DNA of 64,000 bases from Nonomuraea africana (lineage in GTDB: Bacteria; Actinomycetota; Actinomycetes; Streptosporangiales; Streptosporangiaceae), in contig NZ_JADBEF010000001.1 in assembly GCF_014873535.1 (NCBI RefSeq), positions 1,116,001 through 1,180,000 of the forward strand, in the 5' to 3' direction. The notes beneath the pieces are model-generated. The model was not told the origin of the DNA. It made no database searches and worked only from the letters and a program-made list of their open reading frames with translations. The translations under genes were made by a program, and so were the position numbers. Of this stretch, positions 43,160 to 51,492 are shown piece after piece. Within the stretch, counting starts at the first letter, position 1; each line of letters starts with the position of its first letter.

Positions 43160-44395
43160 GTGGTGGAACTCGAGGTAGGGCCGGTGGCCCACGGTGGCTG
43201 GTGTGTGGCGCGACACGAAGGGCGCGTCGTCTTCGTACGGCACGCGCTCCCAGGAGAGCGGGTCGTCGCCGAGATCACCGAGGAGACCACCCGCTTCCTG
43301 CGCGCCGACGCGGTGGAGATCCTCGAGCCCTCGCCCGACAGGGTGACCCCGCCCTGCCCCTACGCAGGACCCGGCCTGTGCGGCGGCTGCGACTGGCAGC
43401 ACGCCACGCTGGAGGCCCAGCGCGGTCTCAAGGCGAGCGTGGTGGCCGAGCAGCTCAGCAGGCTGGCGGGCATCACCAGGGACGTGGTGGTCGAAGAGGT
43501 GCCGGGCGCCAAGGACGGCCTCGGCTGGCGCACCCGCGTCCAGTTCGCCGCCACCCGCGACGGCGTGATCGGCTTCCGTAAGCACCGCTCGCACGACATC
43601 CAGCCCGTCGACGCGTGCCTCATCGCCCACCCCTCGGTCGAGGAGGTCGGCGTCGAGGGACACACCTGGCGCAACTCCATGGGCGTCGAGGTCATCGCCT
43701 CCTCCAGCGGTGAGCACGCCGTCGTCATCGCCCCCAAACCACGCAGCTCCGTCGCGGTGCCCGAGCTCGACGCGCCCGCGTCCATCCTGGTCAACCAGGG
43801 CAAGGGCCGCACGGAGCCGAGGCACGGCTCCGGCATGCTGCACGAGCAGGTCGGTGACCGGACCTTCCAGGTGACGGGCAGCGGCTTCTGGCAGGTCCAC
43901 CCGGGGGCCGCCGAGACCCTCCTCGACGCGGTGCTCAGCTACGCCGCGCCCGAGCCGGGGGAGTGGGCGCTCGACCTCTACTGCGGGGTCGGCCTCTTCG
44001 CCGCGGGGCTCGCCGAGGCGGTCGGCCCCTCGGGGGCGGTGTTCGCGGTGGAGAGCGAGGCGACGGCCGTCCGCGACGCCCGCGCCAACCTGCGCGACCT
44101 GCCGTGGGCGCAGGTGGAGCGAGGACGCGTGGAGGGCGCCCTCGACCGCTTCGAGATCGAACGCGCCGACCTGGTCGTCGTCGACCCGCCGAGATCGGGT
44201 CTGGGACGCGAGGTGGTGAACAGGGTCGCCTCGCTCGAGGCCTCGCGTGTGGTGTACGTCTCCTGCGACCCGGCGACGCTGGCCAGGGACCTGGCGTGGT
44301 TCGCGGAGCTCGGCTACACCCTGGCGGACCTGCGCGCCTTCGACGCCTTCCCGATGACGCATCACGTGGAGTGCGTCGCGCTGCTGGTCAGGTGA
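43160..44395 (+). CDS. TRAM-domain class I SAM-dependent RNA m5U methyltransferase
   Basis: The protein has 411 aa from a GTG start, 9 bp after the permease stop. An N-terminal TRAM-like beta domain (VARHEGRVVFVRHALPGERV) precedes a Cys cluster (PPCPYAGPGLCGGCDWQH) that suits a 4Fe-4S site. The SAM domain has ALDLYCGVGLFAAGLAE and VVVDPPRSGLGRE, and the catalytic Cys is in YVSCDPATLARD. These are the hallmarks of the RlmC/RlmD/TrmA family that makes 5-methyluridine in rRNA or tRNA. The precise target position is not deducible. Confidence 0.92.
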   Translation: MVELEVGPVAHGGWCVARHEGRVVFVRHALPGERVVAEITEETTRFLRADAVEILEPSPDRVTPPCPYAGPGLCGGCDWQHATLEAQRGLKASVVAEQLSRLAGITRDVVVEEVPGAKDGLGWRTRVQFAATRDGVIGFRKHRSHDIQPVDACLIAHPSVEEVGVEGHTWRNSMGVEVIASSSGEHAVVIAPKPRSSVAVPELDAPASILVNQGKGRTEPRHGSGMLHEQVGDRTFQVTGSGFWQVHPGAAETLLDAVLSYAAPEPGEWALDLYCGVGLFAAGLAEAVGPSGAVFAVESEATAVRDARANLRDLPWAQVERGRVEGALDRFEIERADLVVVDPPRSGLGREVVNRVASLEASRVVYVSCDPATLARDLAWFAELGYTLADLRAFDAFPMTHHVECVALLVR

Positions 44396-44580
44396 TTGCG
44401 CGTCGCTCTGACCAGCATGAATGCAACAGATGATGTTCATGTATGACCAGGGACGACTTCCGTAGCTCCCGAATGTCTGCGCACGAGATGCGCACGATCT
44501 TGGAACGCCCCGCCACCCCTCGGCGTCGCGGGGCGTAACCATCCTGGAATGGCAGGTCACCTAGGGCAGGCCGAGTACGA

Positions 44581-44608
44581 CGAAGGGTCCCGGCGCTGGG
44601 GCCCTTCG
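44581..44608. terminator. Hairpin between convergent methyltransferase and lipoprotein genes
   Basis: CGAAGGG / CCCTTCG with additional GC pairs near the loop forms a stem-loop in the 268-bp gap. The rest of the gap shows no gene. Confidence 0.55.
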
Positions 44609-44663
44609 CGTTCCACGTCAGCGGTTGAGGAGCTCCTCTGGGTGCGGCGTCATCGCATCTGGA

Positions 44664-45338
44664 TCACAGCGGGCTGATCGTCGCACCGATCTGGTCGAAC
44701 AGCTTCTGTTTGTTGTCCTGGTCGGTGCTGAGCGTGACCGTGCAGACCGTGTCCGAGGTTGGCACATGGAACTGCGTGCCCTTGACCTTGACGTTGCCGG
44801 CAGGGAGCGTATACAGGATCCGTGCCGCCTCGCCGCCGGCGATTCGCACCTTGGTCGCCTCGGAGACCTTGGCTCCGAACTCCTCCAGACCCTTCGTGTT
44901 GGCGTCCATCAGCTCCTCGGCCGAGCTCCGGCCCGGCTGGCAGAAGGCGTTGAGATTGGTGGCGAAGCGGTTGGGCGATGCCTTCGACGACTTGGGATCG
45001 ATCGCAAGGATGGCTTTGACGTCCGCCATTGCCTGCATGTCCTTCTTGAGACTCTCCTTCTGCTTGCCCGACAGGCCGCTGCGCTCCAGGAACTCCTCAA
45101 TGTCGCCTTTGGTCAGGTCGTGTGCGACCCATTCATGAGGGACGGCGACGGTTACTCCGTTGGCGTCGCTGCCGATTCGTTTGAAGTCGTCGGGCGGGGA
45201 GGTGTACTCGCCGAGTTGCCCCCCGGGGGCGCGCGCAACCGTGATAAGGCCGCCGACGATCGAGCCGCTGCTCCCGCATGCGGTGGTCAGCGTCAGGCAC
45301 AGCACACTCGCGGTCACGAAGTGGTAGCGCTTAGACAC
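44664..45338 (-). CDS. Lipoprotein of unknown function
   Basis: The protein has 224 aa from a GTG start with AGGAGGGC upstream. The signal sequence ends in a lipobox (LTLTTACGSS, Cys about 21). The mature part begins with a Gly/Pro-rich linker, then VTVAVPHEWVAHDLTKGD and a helical region (EEFLERSGLSGKQKESLKKDMQAM). The C-terminal beta segments (TVCTVTLSTDQDNKQ) resemble the PsbP/LpqN-like alpha-beta fold seen in actinobacterial lipoproteins. The family is not certain. It stands alone at the edge of the accessory zone. Confidence 0.75.
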   Translation of the reverse strand: MSKRYHFVTASVLCLTLTTACGSSGSIVGGLITVARAPGGQLGEYTSPPDDFKRIGSDANGVTVAVPHEWVAHDLTKGDIEEFLERSGLSGKQKESLKKDMQAMADVKAILAIDPKSSKASPNRFATNLNAFCQPGRSSAEELMDANTKGLEEFGAKVSEATKVRIAGGEAARILYTLPAGNVKVKGTQFHVPTSDTVCTVTLSTDQDNKQKLFDQIGATISPL

Positions 45339-46026
45339 GAGGCTGCCCTCCTCTTAGGCCTTGTGGAGGTCCAGTACCGATACGGCCGTGGCCGGCGAAG
45401 TACAGCGCAGAGGACCTCCTGCGCCGGAGCCGTCTTCCCGACAGCATGTGGCGGACCGGTCATGACAGGCGATGCTTTCTCATCGGCCGCATGTCACGCG
45501 ACCGGTCATTGGCAGCGGAGCGGTATATCCGTTAATCCCCGCGGAATCCTATTTTTGGATGGTAGACGTGTATGCAGTACGGGAGCCGTCGCGTTGATCG
45601 CATCCCTCAAGGCGCGGTGCCGGTGCTGTCTCCCTATGAGTCATCCAACGTCTATTCCAGCAAGGTCGGGGCGCCTGGTCCATCCCTGCATATCAAAGGT
45701 CCCGACATCTTCCCGGCCGAGGCGAGCACGTTGACTCCAGAGAACCACCAGCCACGTTCACCTACCTGTAGACGGGCAGGACGCCCCGCCCATCCGAATC
45801 AGACACTGTTGGCGAAGTAGATCAAAAAGCAGCGGCCCCGTGATCGCATCCGTGATCATGGGCCGCTACCGTTGTTCTTGCTCGCGGATGGAGTCGTGGG
45901 TGTCGCTACGTTCGACAGGCTCAGACCAGCACCAATCGCCTCAACCATGCTGCGCTGGGCAGATTCTGCATGTATGCATGACGTCATGATCCGCCTACGA
46001 CACCTCAGCCGCGCTGCCGCGGCACT
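45339..46026. other. Non-coding stretch, 688 bp
   Basis: No convincing gene. The 82-codon frame at 45572-45820 has no ribosome site, an atypical composition and no recognisable motif. A hairpin at 45831-45867 (AGCGGCCC / GGGCCGCT with inner GATC pairs) looks like a terminator but has no gene upstream. The base composition is lower in GC than the flanks, in keeping with eroded accessory DNA. Confidence 0.5.
45831..45867. terminator. Terminator-like hairpin
   Basis: The outer stem AGCGGCCC / GGGCCGCT and inner TGATC / GATCA pairs surround a short loop. T-rich sequence follows (GTTGTTCTTGC). No associated gene is clear. Confidence 0.45.
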
Positions 46027-46742
46027 CTAGGGGCTGTCCCGTAGATCTTGACCGCCTGACAGCCACGCTCCGATGAAGCTCACTGTTTCCGTCATTTCCG
46101 CGCGCTCGGTACGCAGCCGTGGCACATCTTCCTTCTCGAACCCCACCGAGACACCGCAGAACAGTGCGAGTTTGTCATCGGCTCCGACTATGCGGCTGAC
46201 GGTCTTGCGATACATCGTCCACATCACCTGGGGACAGCTGTGCAGCCCTTCCGCCCTCAGCAACAGCATGACCGTCTGTAGGTACATCCCCGCGTCTCCC
46301 CACTGCCCGGGCCCCATCGTCCGGTCGAGGTAGCAGAACAGTACGACCGGCGCCCCGAACGCCTCCGAGTTCAAGGCGGCGATCTTCATGGGCCTGTCGG
46401 GGTCGTCGCGCTCGATTCCCAGCGCTTTGTACCGCTGGGCAGCAGCGGCGGAAAAGCGGTCCAGATACGGCGAGGTCAGTTCTGCCGGGTACATCGGATA
46501 CTCCCGCTCATCGGGTCGCCTGCCAGTGCCCTGGCCGTCGCGTGCTTCTTCAGTTCGGCCAAGGGCTCACCGGCCACAACGTACAGATGCCACGGTTGGA
46601 GGTTCCCGCTCGATGGAGCCCGCGTCGCTGCGGTCAGCACTCGTTCGAGTACTTCTTTGGGCACAGGCTCATCGCTGAACGCCCGCACGGCCCGGCGACT
46701 GTCCACGGCTTCATACACATCCACGTCTTCTCGTCCTCTCAC
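46027..46742 (-). pseudogene. Nitroreductase family protein, frameshifted
   Basis: The N-terminal frame (46476-46742) gives DVYEAVDSRRAVRAFSDEPV and RAPSSGNLQPWHLYVVAGEPL, the FMN-binding start of the family. The C-terminal frame (46027-46494) continues MYPAELTSPYLDRFSAAA through GPGQWGDAGMYLQTVMLLLRAEGLHS. They join near 46490-46505, where one base appears lost after PMSGS. The last residues (GGQDLRDSP) and the TAG stop come from a sequence that resembles an IS5-family end (GGGCTGTCCCGTAGATC). The gene is therefore probably inactive unless the frameshift is a sequencing error. Confidence 0.8.
46031..46047. repeat. Isolated IS5-like terminal sequence next to CTAG
   Basis: GGGCTGTCCCGTAGATC follows CTAG at 46027-46030. 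It resembles the terminus of the two IS5-family copies (GGGCGTGTCCCGTGGATC form). No transposase gene is attached, so it is a relic end. Confidence 0.45.
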
Positions 46743-46771
46743 TCATCGACGACCACCTCTCTACCGTCTAG

Positions 46772-47734
46772 GGAGTGTCGTCATTGAACCGGGTCACGGA
46801 GCCAGATCCTGATCGAGGCGACGTCGACGGTGCCCTGGTCGATGCGCTCGCGCTTGTCGGTGCGAAGGGCCATTGCACGGTAGCCCTTCATCTTGTTGAT
46901 GCACCGCTCGGCGGTGTTGCGCTCCTTGTACCGCTCGGCGTCGAACCCAGGCGGTCGCCCACCCTTACTGCCGCGCTTGAGGCGGTTGGCCTGCTGATCC
47001 TTCTTGATCGGGATGACCGCCTTGATGCCGCGTCGGCGCAGGTAGGCACGGTTGGCACGGGAGGAGTAGGCCTTGTCGGCCAGTACGCGCCCGGGACGTT
47101 TGCGGGGACGGCCCAGCCCGCGGCGCTGGATGCGCACACCCTCCAGCACACGCCGGAAGTACGGACTGTCGCCATGCTGGCCGGGGCTGATGATCCGGGC
47201 GATCGGACGGCAACGCCGGTCGGCGACCAGGTGCACCTTCGTGCTCAACCCGCCACGCGAACGGCCCAGCGCTTCCCGTCCCTTCACCGGTTTGTGATCT
47301 ACGCCGTCCCCTTTGACGGGAAATCGGCCGGCGGCCGGCGGCGGGCTCCGGCGGCATGCTGATGGGCACGCACCACGGTGGAGTCCACACTCACCGTCCA
47401 GTCCTCGCCTTCGGCCTCGTCACATCCGGCCCGCAGCCCGTCCAAGATCTTCTCCCAGGTGCCGTCCATCGACCAGCGGCGATGCCGGTTATAAACGGTC
47501 TTCCAGTTCCCATAGCAGAGCGGCGGGTCACGCCAGGTGATGTTGGTCCGGACCCGGAAGAAGACCCCGTTGATCAACGTTCGATGATCGGCCCATCGGC
47601 CGCCCTGCCTCGGGTTGGCCGGCAGCAGGGGCTCCAGCCGTTCCCACTCGGCATCAGTCAGATCATGACGATTCAGGCGATCTTCCACTGGACTGATCTA
47701 CACCAAACGCCACCAAAGATCCACGGGACACGCC
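46772..47734. mobile_element. IS5-family insertion sequence, copy 2 (963 bp, flanked by CTAG)
   Basis: The right end GATCCACGGGACACGCC is identical to copy 1. The left end (GGAGTGTCGTCATTGA) has diverged. CTAG flanks both sides (46768-46771 and 47735-47738). Many substitutions relative to copy 1 show separate arrivals rather than a recent duplication. Confidence 0.8.
46781..47688 (-). CDS. IS5-family transposase, copy 2
   Basis: Two frames occur as in copy 1: 47299-47688 (MEDRLNRHDLTDAEWERLEP, catalytic Asp in TVSVDST) and 46781-47287 (GREALGRSRGGLSTKVHLVA, VLADKAYSS, ERNTAERCINKMKGY). They overlap at the same CAAAGGGG slippery region. Here the second frame also has its own GTG (VKGREAL), so it could be translated independently. 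The catalytic residues are intact. A damaged left terminal repeat may prevent movement. Confidence 0.82.
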
Positions 47735-47737
47735 CTA

Positions 47738-48172
47738 GTGCTGGCCGCCCTCCTGACCGCCTGCGGCGGCGTCAGCACCGACAGGGACGCCGCTGGCATC
47801 ATCTCCGAGTTGGCCGCGCAGGGCCTGCCGGCCGATCTCACCGTGACCTACACCGGAGAGAACGACCCGAACAAGCTTCTCGGCGGCCCCAATGGCTACG
47901 TCAGCAAGGCGGCGTTTACCGATGAGCGGGCAGCGGCGGGAGGGGCGGGCGGAAAGCCGGGTGACATCAACCTCGGTGGCGGAGTGGAGGTGTTCCCGGA
48001 CGCTGATGCGGCGGAGACGCGTGTGGAGTACATCCAGAGCCTCGCCAAGTCGAGCCCCATGTTGGGCGAGTACACCTACCAGGCGGGCAACGTCGCGTTG
48101 CGCATCTCCAAGGATCTTCCGCCGAGCGACGCGCAGGCTTACGAGACGGCGCTCAGCAAGATCGTGCAGTGA
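47738..48172 (+). CDS. Lipoprotein with signal peptide truncated by the IS insertion
   Basis: The 144-aa frame from GTG 47738 begins VLAALLTACGGVSTDRDA. The lipobox LLTAC is intact, but only eight residues precede the Cys, and the usual basic n-region and most of the hydrophobic core are missing. The first GTG is formed at the CTAG target. The mature part (SELAAQGLPADLTVTYTGEN ... LGEYTYQAGNVALRISKDLP) is a small globular domain of unknown function. Export and lipidation are probably lost. Confidence 0.65.
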   Translation: MLAALLTACGGVSTDRDAAGIISELAAQGLPADLTVTYTGENDPNKLLGGPNGYVSKAAFTDERAAAGGAGGKPGDINLGGGVEVFPDADAAETRVEYIQSLAKSSPMLGEYTYQAGNVALRISKDLPPSDAQAYETALSKIVQ

Positions 48173-48231
48173 TCCCAGGAACGCCGAAGCGGCCCGCCGT
48201 GAGGATACTGTCGGACGAATTGATCATGTCG

Positions 48232-48690
48232 TCATGCGGCCTGGTGTAGCGCTGCGCAGTGTGAGGTTCGAGTCGGGGCCAGTGGGGTTCCGGTGAGCCA
48301 GGCGTCGAGCCTGGTGAGGTCCATCGCCGCGGCGATGAGTATGTGCTGGAGATGGGTCTTGGCGGTCCCGCGATAGCGGGATCGCCCGCAGGCCAAAGCC
48401 TTTGACGCCTTGGGCGATGGTGCCCTCGACGCCTGCCCTGTGGGCATAGCGTTGCTGCCATTCGTCGGTACTTTGCGTCTCTCGTGCGCGTTGCAGAGCT
48501 TCATGCTCCTCCCGCGGGCGCAGGGTGATGCGTCGGCCTTTGGCCCCGCGGGTGCAAAGGTCCCGGCGGGGACAGGCCTTGCAGTCACGCATCGAAAAGC
48601 GCACTCGGATGACCGGAGTTCCGCCTTGATCGGTCTCGTGGGCTATCAAGATCCGTCTTCGGCGGTGGTCTCGATCGACGCCAGCGTGCA
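48232..48690 (-). pseudogene. IS1182-like transposase remnant (C-terminal part, frameshifted)
   Basis: The frame contains RVRFSMRDCKACPRRDLCTR, then GRRITLRPREEHEALQRARETQ and YAHRAGVEGTIAQGVKGFGLR, the Cys-rich C-terminal region of IS1182-type transposases. Near 48400 it shifts into another frame that gives HILIAAAMDLTRLDAWLTG, the usual end. The N-terminal two-thirds are absent. It abuts and truncates the neighbouring lipoprotein gene. Confidence 0.75.
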
Positions 48691-48903
48691 CTGGCCCTGC
48701 ATGGTGACCGATCGGATTTCGGGCTGCCGCGCGTGCTGCGTGACCTTGTCGGCGGTCTCTCCGCAGGATTCCTGGGCGGGTGCCGAGGTTGCGCTCTGGC
48801 CGTCCCCGGGTGGTGGGCTCTGCGAGGGTGGGCCGGCTCCCGCCTGGCCGCAGCCGGACGGGATGACGAGCGCGATGGCCAGCAGGGCGATCCTGGAGAT
48901 CAT
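48646..48903 (-). pseudogene. Truncated lipoprotein gene
   Basis: An 85-aa frame with a signal peptide and lipobox (MISRIALLAIALVIPSGCGQ) continues in a Ser/Pro/Gln-rich linker and begins a domain (CGETADKVTQHARQPEIRSVTMQGQ) that stops abruptly at the IS1182-like remnant. The 3' part of the gene is lost. It lies 5 bp after the LGFP-like gene on the same strand. Confidence 0.6.
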
Positions 48904-48908
48904 TGCGA

Positions 48909-49538
48909 TCAGGCGGTCACCGAGAGGGTCCAGCCCTGCTTGCCGCTGGAGCTGAAGGTTCCGTTGTCGCAGCCTTCGACGATGAATCGGTAGCCGCTGG
49001 TGGTCATCACGCGGACCCGCATCCGGCCGCCGGTGCCGCCGCCGAGGTCTCGCTGGGTTCCGGCTCTGTCCGCGGCGCTGGTCCAGCGGACGAGGAAGCG
49101 GTCATAGGAGCGGGGGGCGGTCGTATGCCAGTCGACGTAGGCGTATCCGCCGATCGACCAGGCCGACACCACCAACTTGGGCCCCTGCCGGGGTGACCAG
49201 ACCATTTGCCCGCGCAGGAAGTTCTGCCTGCGTCCGGCCCAGACACCGTCGAGGTAGACGTCCACCTCGGAGGTGCGCGGGCAGCCCAGCGCGCTGTTCT
49301 CGCCGCCGAGATCGCTCCACCGCGCGCCGATCAGGCCGTAGGGTTGGATGCGGCAGGCGCTCGTCGCGGCCGCCCTGGGGGTCACCGTAGTGGTCATCGT
49401 GGTGGTCGCGGTTGCAGTGCCGGCGTGGGCGGGGACCACGGCGCACAGCGTTGCGGCCAGCGCGAGCGGGGTGCTGACCGATAGCGTGCGGCATAAGGCC
49501 ATTGCTGTGGATGTACGGCTGGTGCCAACACTTGCCAT
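48909..49538 (-). CDS. Secreted LGFP-repeat-like protein
   Basis: The protein has 209 aa from ATG at 49538. A signal peptide (about 1-40, ending PAHAG) is followed by a Thr-rich stretch and one LGFP-like unit (YGLIGARWSDLGGENSALGCP and RRQNFLRGQMVWSPRQG). The remaining domain (about 110-209, SAWSIGGYAYVDWHTTAPRSYDRFLVRW) is beta-rich. LGFP repeats bind or anchor to the cell wall in actinobacteria. The protein is likely extracellular; its partner is unknown. Its start lies far from the next gene, so a promoter in 49539-49631 is expected. Confidence 0.75.
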   Translation of the reverse strand: MASVGTSRTSTAMALCRTLSVSTPLALAATLCAVVPAHAGTATATTTMTTTVTPRAAATSACRIQPYGLIGARWSDLGGENSALGCPRTSEVDVYLDGVWAGRRQNFLRGQMVWSPRQGPKLVVSAWSIGGYAYVDWHTTAPRSYDRFLVRWTSAADRAGTQRDLGGGTGGRMRVRVMTTSGYRFIVEGCDNGTFSSSGKQGWTLSVTA

Positions 49539-49631
49539 GATGTGATCGTCTCGATTCTGGTGGTGTGGTGAGTCGTGCGGCACACTCGTGATCGACACGA
49601 CCGCAGGAGCGCGCTGTCCGGGCGTTCGCGA

Positions 49632-50495
49632 TCATGGTGCGGCCGCCGCGGTGACCAGCCAAATCCCGGCGGGGAATCGGTAGCCGACGCCGGGCTCGCG
49701 GAACCGTTCGAACAGCCGGGCGGCCGCCGCGCGTGCTGCGGCCCGGCCCGGTGGCGCGCTGGCGCGGTAGGCCGCGCCGGCCGGGCCCATCTCGATGAGC
49801 CACTCGGCCACCACCTCGCCTTCATCGGGGGCGTCCAGGGTGACGTCGTGTGGCTGGACCGTGATGGCGTCGAAGCCGGCGGCGGTCAGGATGCGCTTCA
49901 CCCTGCCCGGGTCGGCGAACGCGAACGGGCCCGGCTCATCGCCCATCGGCAGCGGCGGCAGCGGCCCGAGATGGGGTGCGGCGCCGAGCGTGGCCGCGGC
50001 CAGCCACGGGTTGGCGCCCCCGTCACGGAACACGGTCGCGGCCAGGCGGCCTCCCCGGCGTAGCGAACGCCGAATCGTCGTGCACCCCGCAACCGGGTCG
50101 GCCAGCAACATCAGCGCCATGCGCGAGAACACCGCGTCGAACGGCGCGCCCGTCACGGCCTCGGCCGTCTCGATGTCCGCCGTGACGAACCGCAGGCCGG
50201 GGTGACGTTCGCGCGGGAACCGCTGCCTGGCGGCGGCCACCATCGGCTCGGCCAGATCCACCCCGACCGCTTCACCGCCCGGCCCGGCCGCCGCCGCCAA
50301 CTCGGCCGTGGTGCCGCCACAGCCGCAGCCAACGTCGAGGATCCGCTCGCCGGGCTTCGGCCGCAGCCAGTCCATCGCCGCCGCGCCCAAGGGCCGGCCG
50401 GCCTCGTCCTGTCGGTCGGCATGACGGATCCAACCGGGCGCGGCCTGTGTCCAGAACGCGTGGTTGCGGGCCCGCAGGGTGTCGGTGTCGGGCAT
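49632..50495 (-). CDS. Class I SAM-dependent methyltransferase
   Basis: The protein has 287 aa; the start MPDTDTLRARNHAFWTQAAPGW overlaps the upstream stop codon by one base. SAM-binding motif I is GERILDVGCGCGGTTAELA, with GVDLAEPMV and FVTADIETAEAV following, and a Methyltransf_11/25 fold. The C-terminal part (about 190-287) may bind the substrate, with a predicted helical lid. UbiE-like small-molecule methylation is the usual role; the acceptor is unknown. It forms an operon with the ABM-type protein, divergent from a TetR gene. Confidence 0.85.
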   Translation of the reverse strand: MPDTDTLRARNHAFWTQAAPGWIRHADRQDEAGRPLGAAAMDWLRPKPGERILDVGCGCGGTTAELAAAAGPGGEAVGVDLAEPMVAAARQRFPRERHPGLRFVTADIETAEAVTGAPFDAVFSRMALMLLADPVAGCTTIRRSLRRGGRLAATVFRDGGANPWLAAATLGAAPHLGPLPPLPMGDEPGPFAFADPGRVKRILTAAGFDAITVQPHDVTLDAPDEGEVVAEWLIEMGPAGAAYRASAPPGRAAARAAAARLFERFREPGVGYRFPAGIWLVTAAAAP

Positions 50496-50788
50496 CAGAA
50501 CGGCATCTCGGTGCCGTCGACGGTCACCGAACGGAATGCGGCGGCCTTGCCGGGATCGAAACCCTCGTCCTGGGCGGCCAGGCCGGCCGCGCGGATCAGC
50601 CGCTCCGACTGGAACCGGCGGAACGCCTCCTCGCTCTCCCAGATATTGATGATCCGCCAACCGCCCTCGGCCGGACCGGCGACGTGGGCGAGCAGACCGG
50701 GGGGACGATCCGGACCCAGGTGCTTCTCCACCTGCCGGTACTCCTCCTCGCTGACGTCGGGCATCTCCTGGAGCACTCCGAACGGCAC
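50495..50788 (-). CDS. Dimeric alpha-beta barrel (antibiotic-monooxygenase-like) small protein
   Basis: The protein has 97 aa. GTG at 50788 is preferred, with AGAGG at correct spacing; the longer frame from 50797 lacks this. The sequence GVLQEMPDVSEEEYRQVEKHL and AEGGWRIINIWESEEAFRRFQSERL is typical of ferredoxin-like ABM/DUF1330-like dimers. The catalytic role is unclear; such proteins often help modify aromatic or polyketide compounds. The stop codon overlaps the methyltransferase start. The operator-like palindrome at 50806-50824 lies immediately upstream. Confidence 0.75.
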   Translation of the reverse strand: MPFGVLQEMPDVSEEEYRQVEKHLGPDRPPGLLAHVAGPAEGGWRIINIWESEEAFRRFQSERLIRAAGLAAQDEGFDPGKAAAFRSVTVDGTEMPF

Positions 50789-50805
50789 CGTACCCACCTC
50801 TTTTT

Positions 50806-50824
50806 GATAGAGCGAAACTCTATC
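50806..50824. promoter_or_regulatory. TetR operator candidate
   Basis: GATAGAGCGAAACTCTATC is a perfect 7+5+7 inverted repeat, and another TAGAG half site follows at 50828-50832. It lies in the 59-bp gap between the divergent TetR and ABM/methyltransferase genes, the natural place for autoregulation. Confidence 0.7.
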
Positions 50825-50847
50825 TAATAGAGCACTACACTTAGGGT

Positions 50848-51492
50848 ATGGCTGTCAAGAGGCGATATCAGTCAGCACGCAGGCAGGATCAGGCCCGCCA
50901 GACCCGCCATGCGATCCTGGAGGCCGCGGGCAAGCTGTTCGTCGACCCCGGCTACGCCGCCACACCGCTGACCGCCGTCGCCGCCGAAGCCGGGGTCGCG
51001 ATCCAAACGGTGTATGCGGTGTTCGGCAGCAAGAGCCAGCTGCTGTCCGAGCTGATCGACGTCACCATCGCGGGCGACGACGACCCGCGCAGCCTGCCCG
51101 ACCGGCCCTTCGTCGCCGAGATCCGCGCCCTGGCCGACCCCCGCGCCAAGCTCGCCCGCTACGCCCGCCACCTCACCGAGACCCACGCCCGCCAAGTAGA
51201 GGTGATGCTCGCACTGGCCGGCGCCGCGACCGCCGACCCCGACGCCGCCGCGATCTGGCACAAGAACCTCCAAGACCGCCGACGCGGCATGGAAATGCTC
51301 GCCGCCGACCTCGCCGCCACCGGCCGCCTGCGGTCCGACCACGACATCGACAGCGCCGCCGACGTCCTCTGGCTGGCCATGGACGTCCACAACTACGACT
51401 GGCTCGTACGGCAACGCGGTTGGCCGCCAGAGCGATACCAGCGCTGGTATGTCGACACCGTGGCCGCCGCGATCCTCGACAGCTCAGCCTGA
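50848..51492 (+). CDS. TetR-family regulator
   Basis: The protein has 214 aa. A basic N-terminus (MAVKRRYQSARRQDQARQ) precedes the HTH: ILEAAGKLFVDPGYAATPLTAVAAEAGVAIQTVYAVFGSKSQLL. The C-terminal ligand domain is TetR_C-like with KNLQDRRRGMEMLAADLAATGRLR and a WLAMDVHNYDWLVRQRGW motif. It is divergent from the ABM/methyltransferase pair and likely represses it through the palindrome at 50806-50824. The ligand is unknown. Confidence 0.9.
   Translation: MAVKRRYQSARRQDQARQTRHAILEAAGKLFVDPGYAATPLTAVAAEAGVAIQTVYAVFGSKSQLLSELIDVTIAGDDDPRSLPDRPFVAEIRALADPRAKLARYARHLTETHARQVEVMLALAGAATADPDAAAIWHKNLQDRRRGMEMLAADLAATGRLRSDHDIDSAADVLWLAMDVHNYDWLVRQRGWPPERYQRWYVDTVAAAILDSSA

Noticed and set aside
45572..45820. 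82-codon rightward frame
   Set aside because: No ribosome site, odd composition, no motif; lies in an eroded intergenic stretch.
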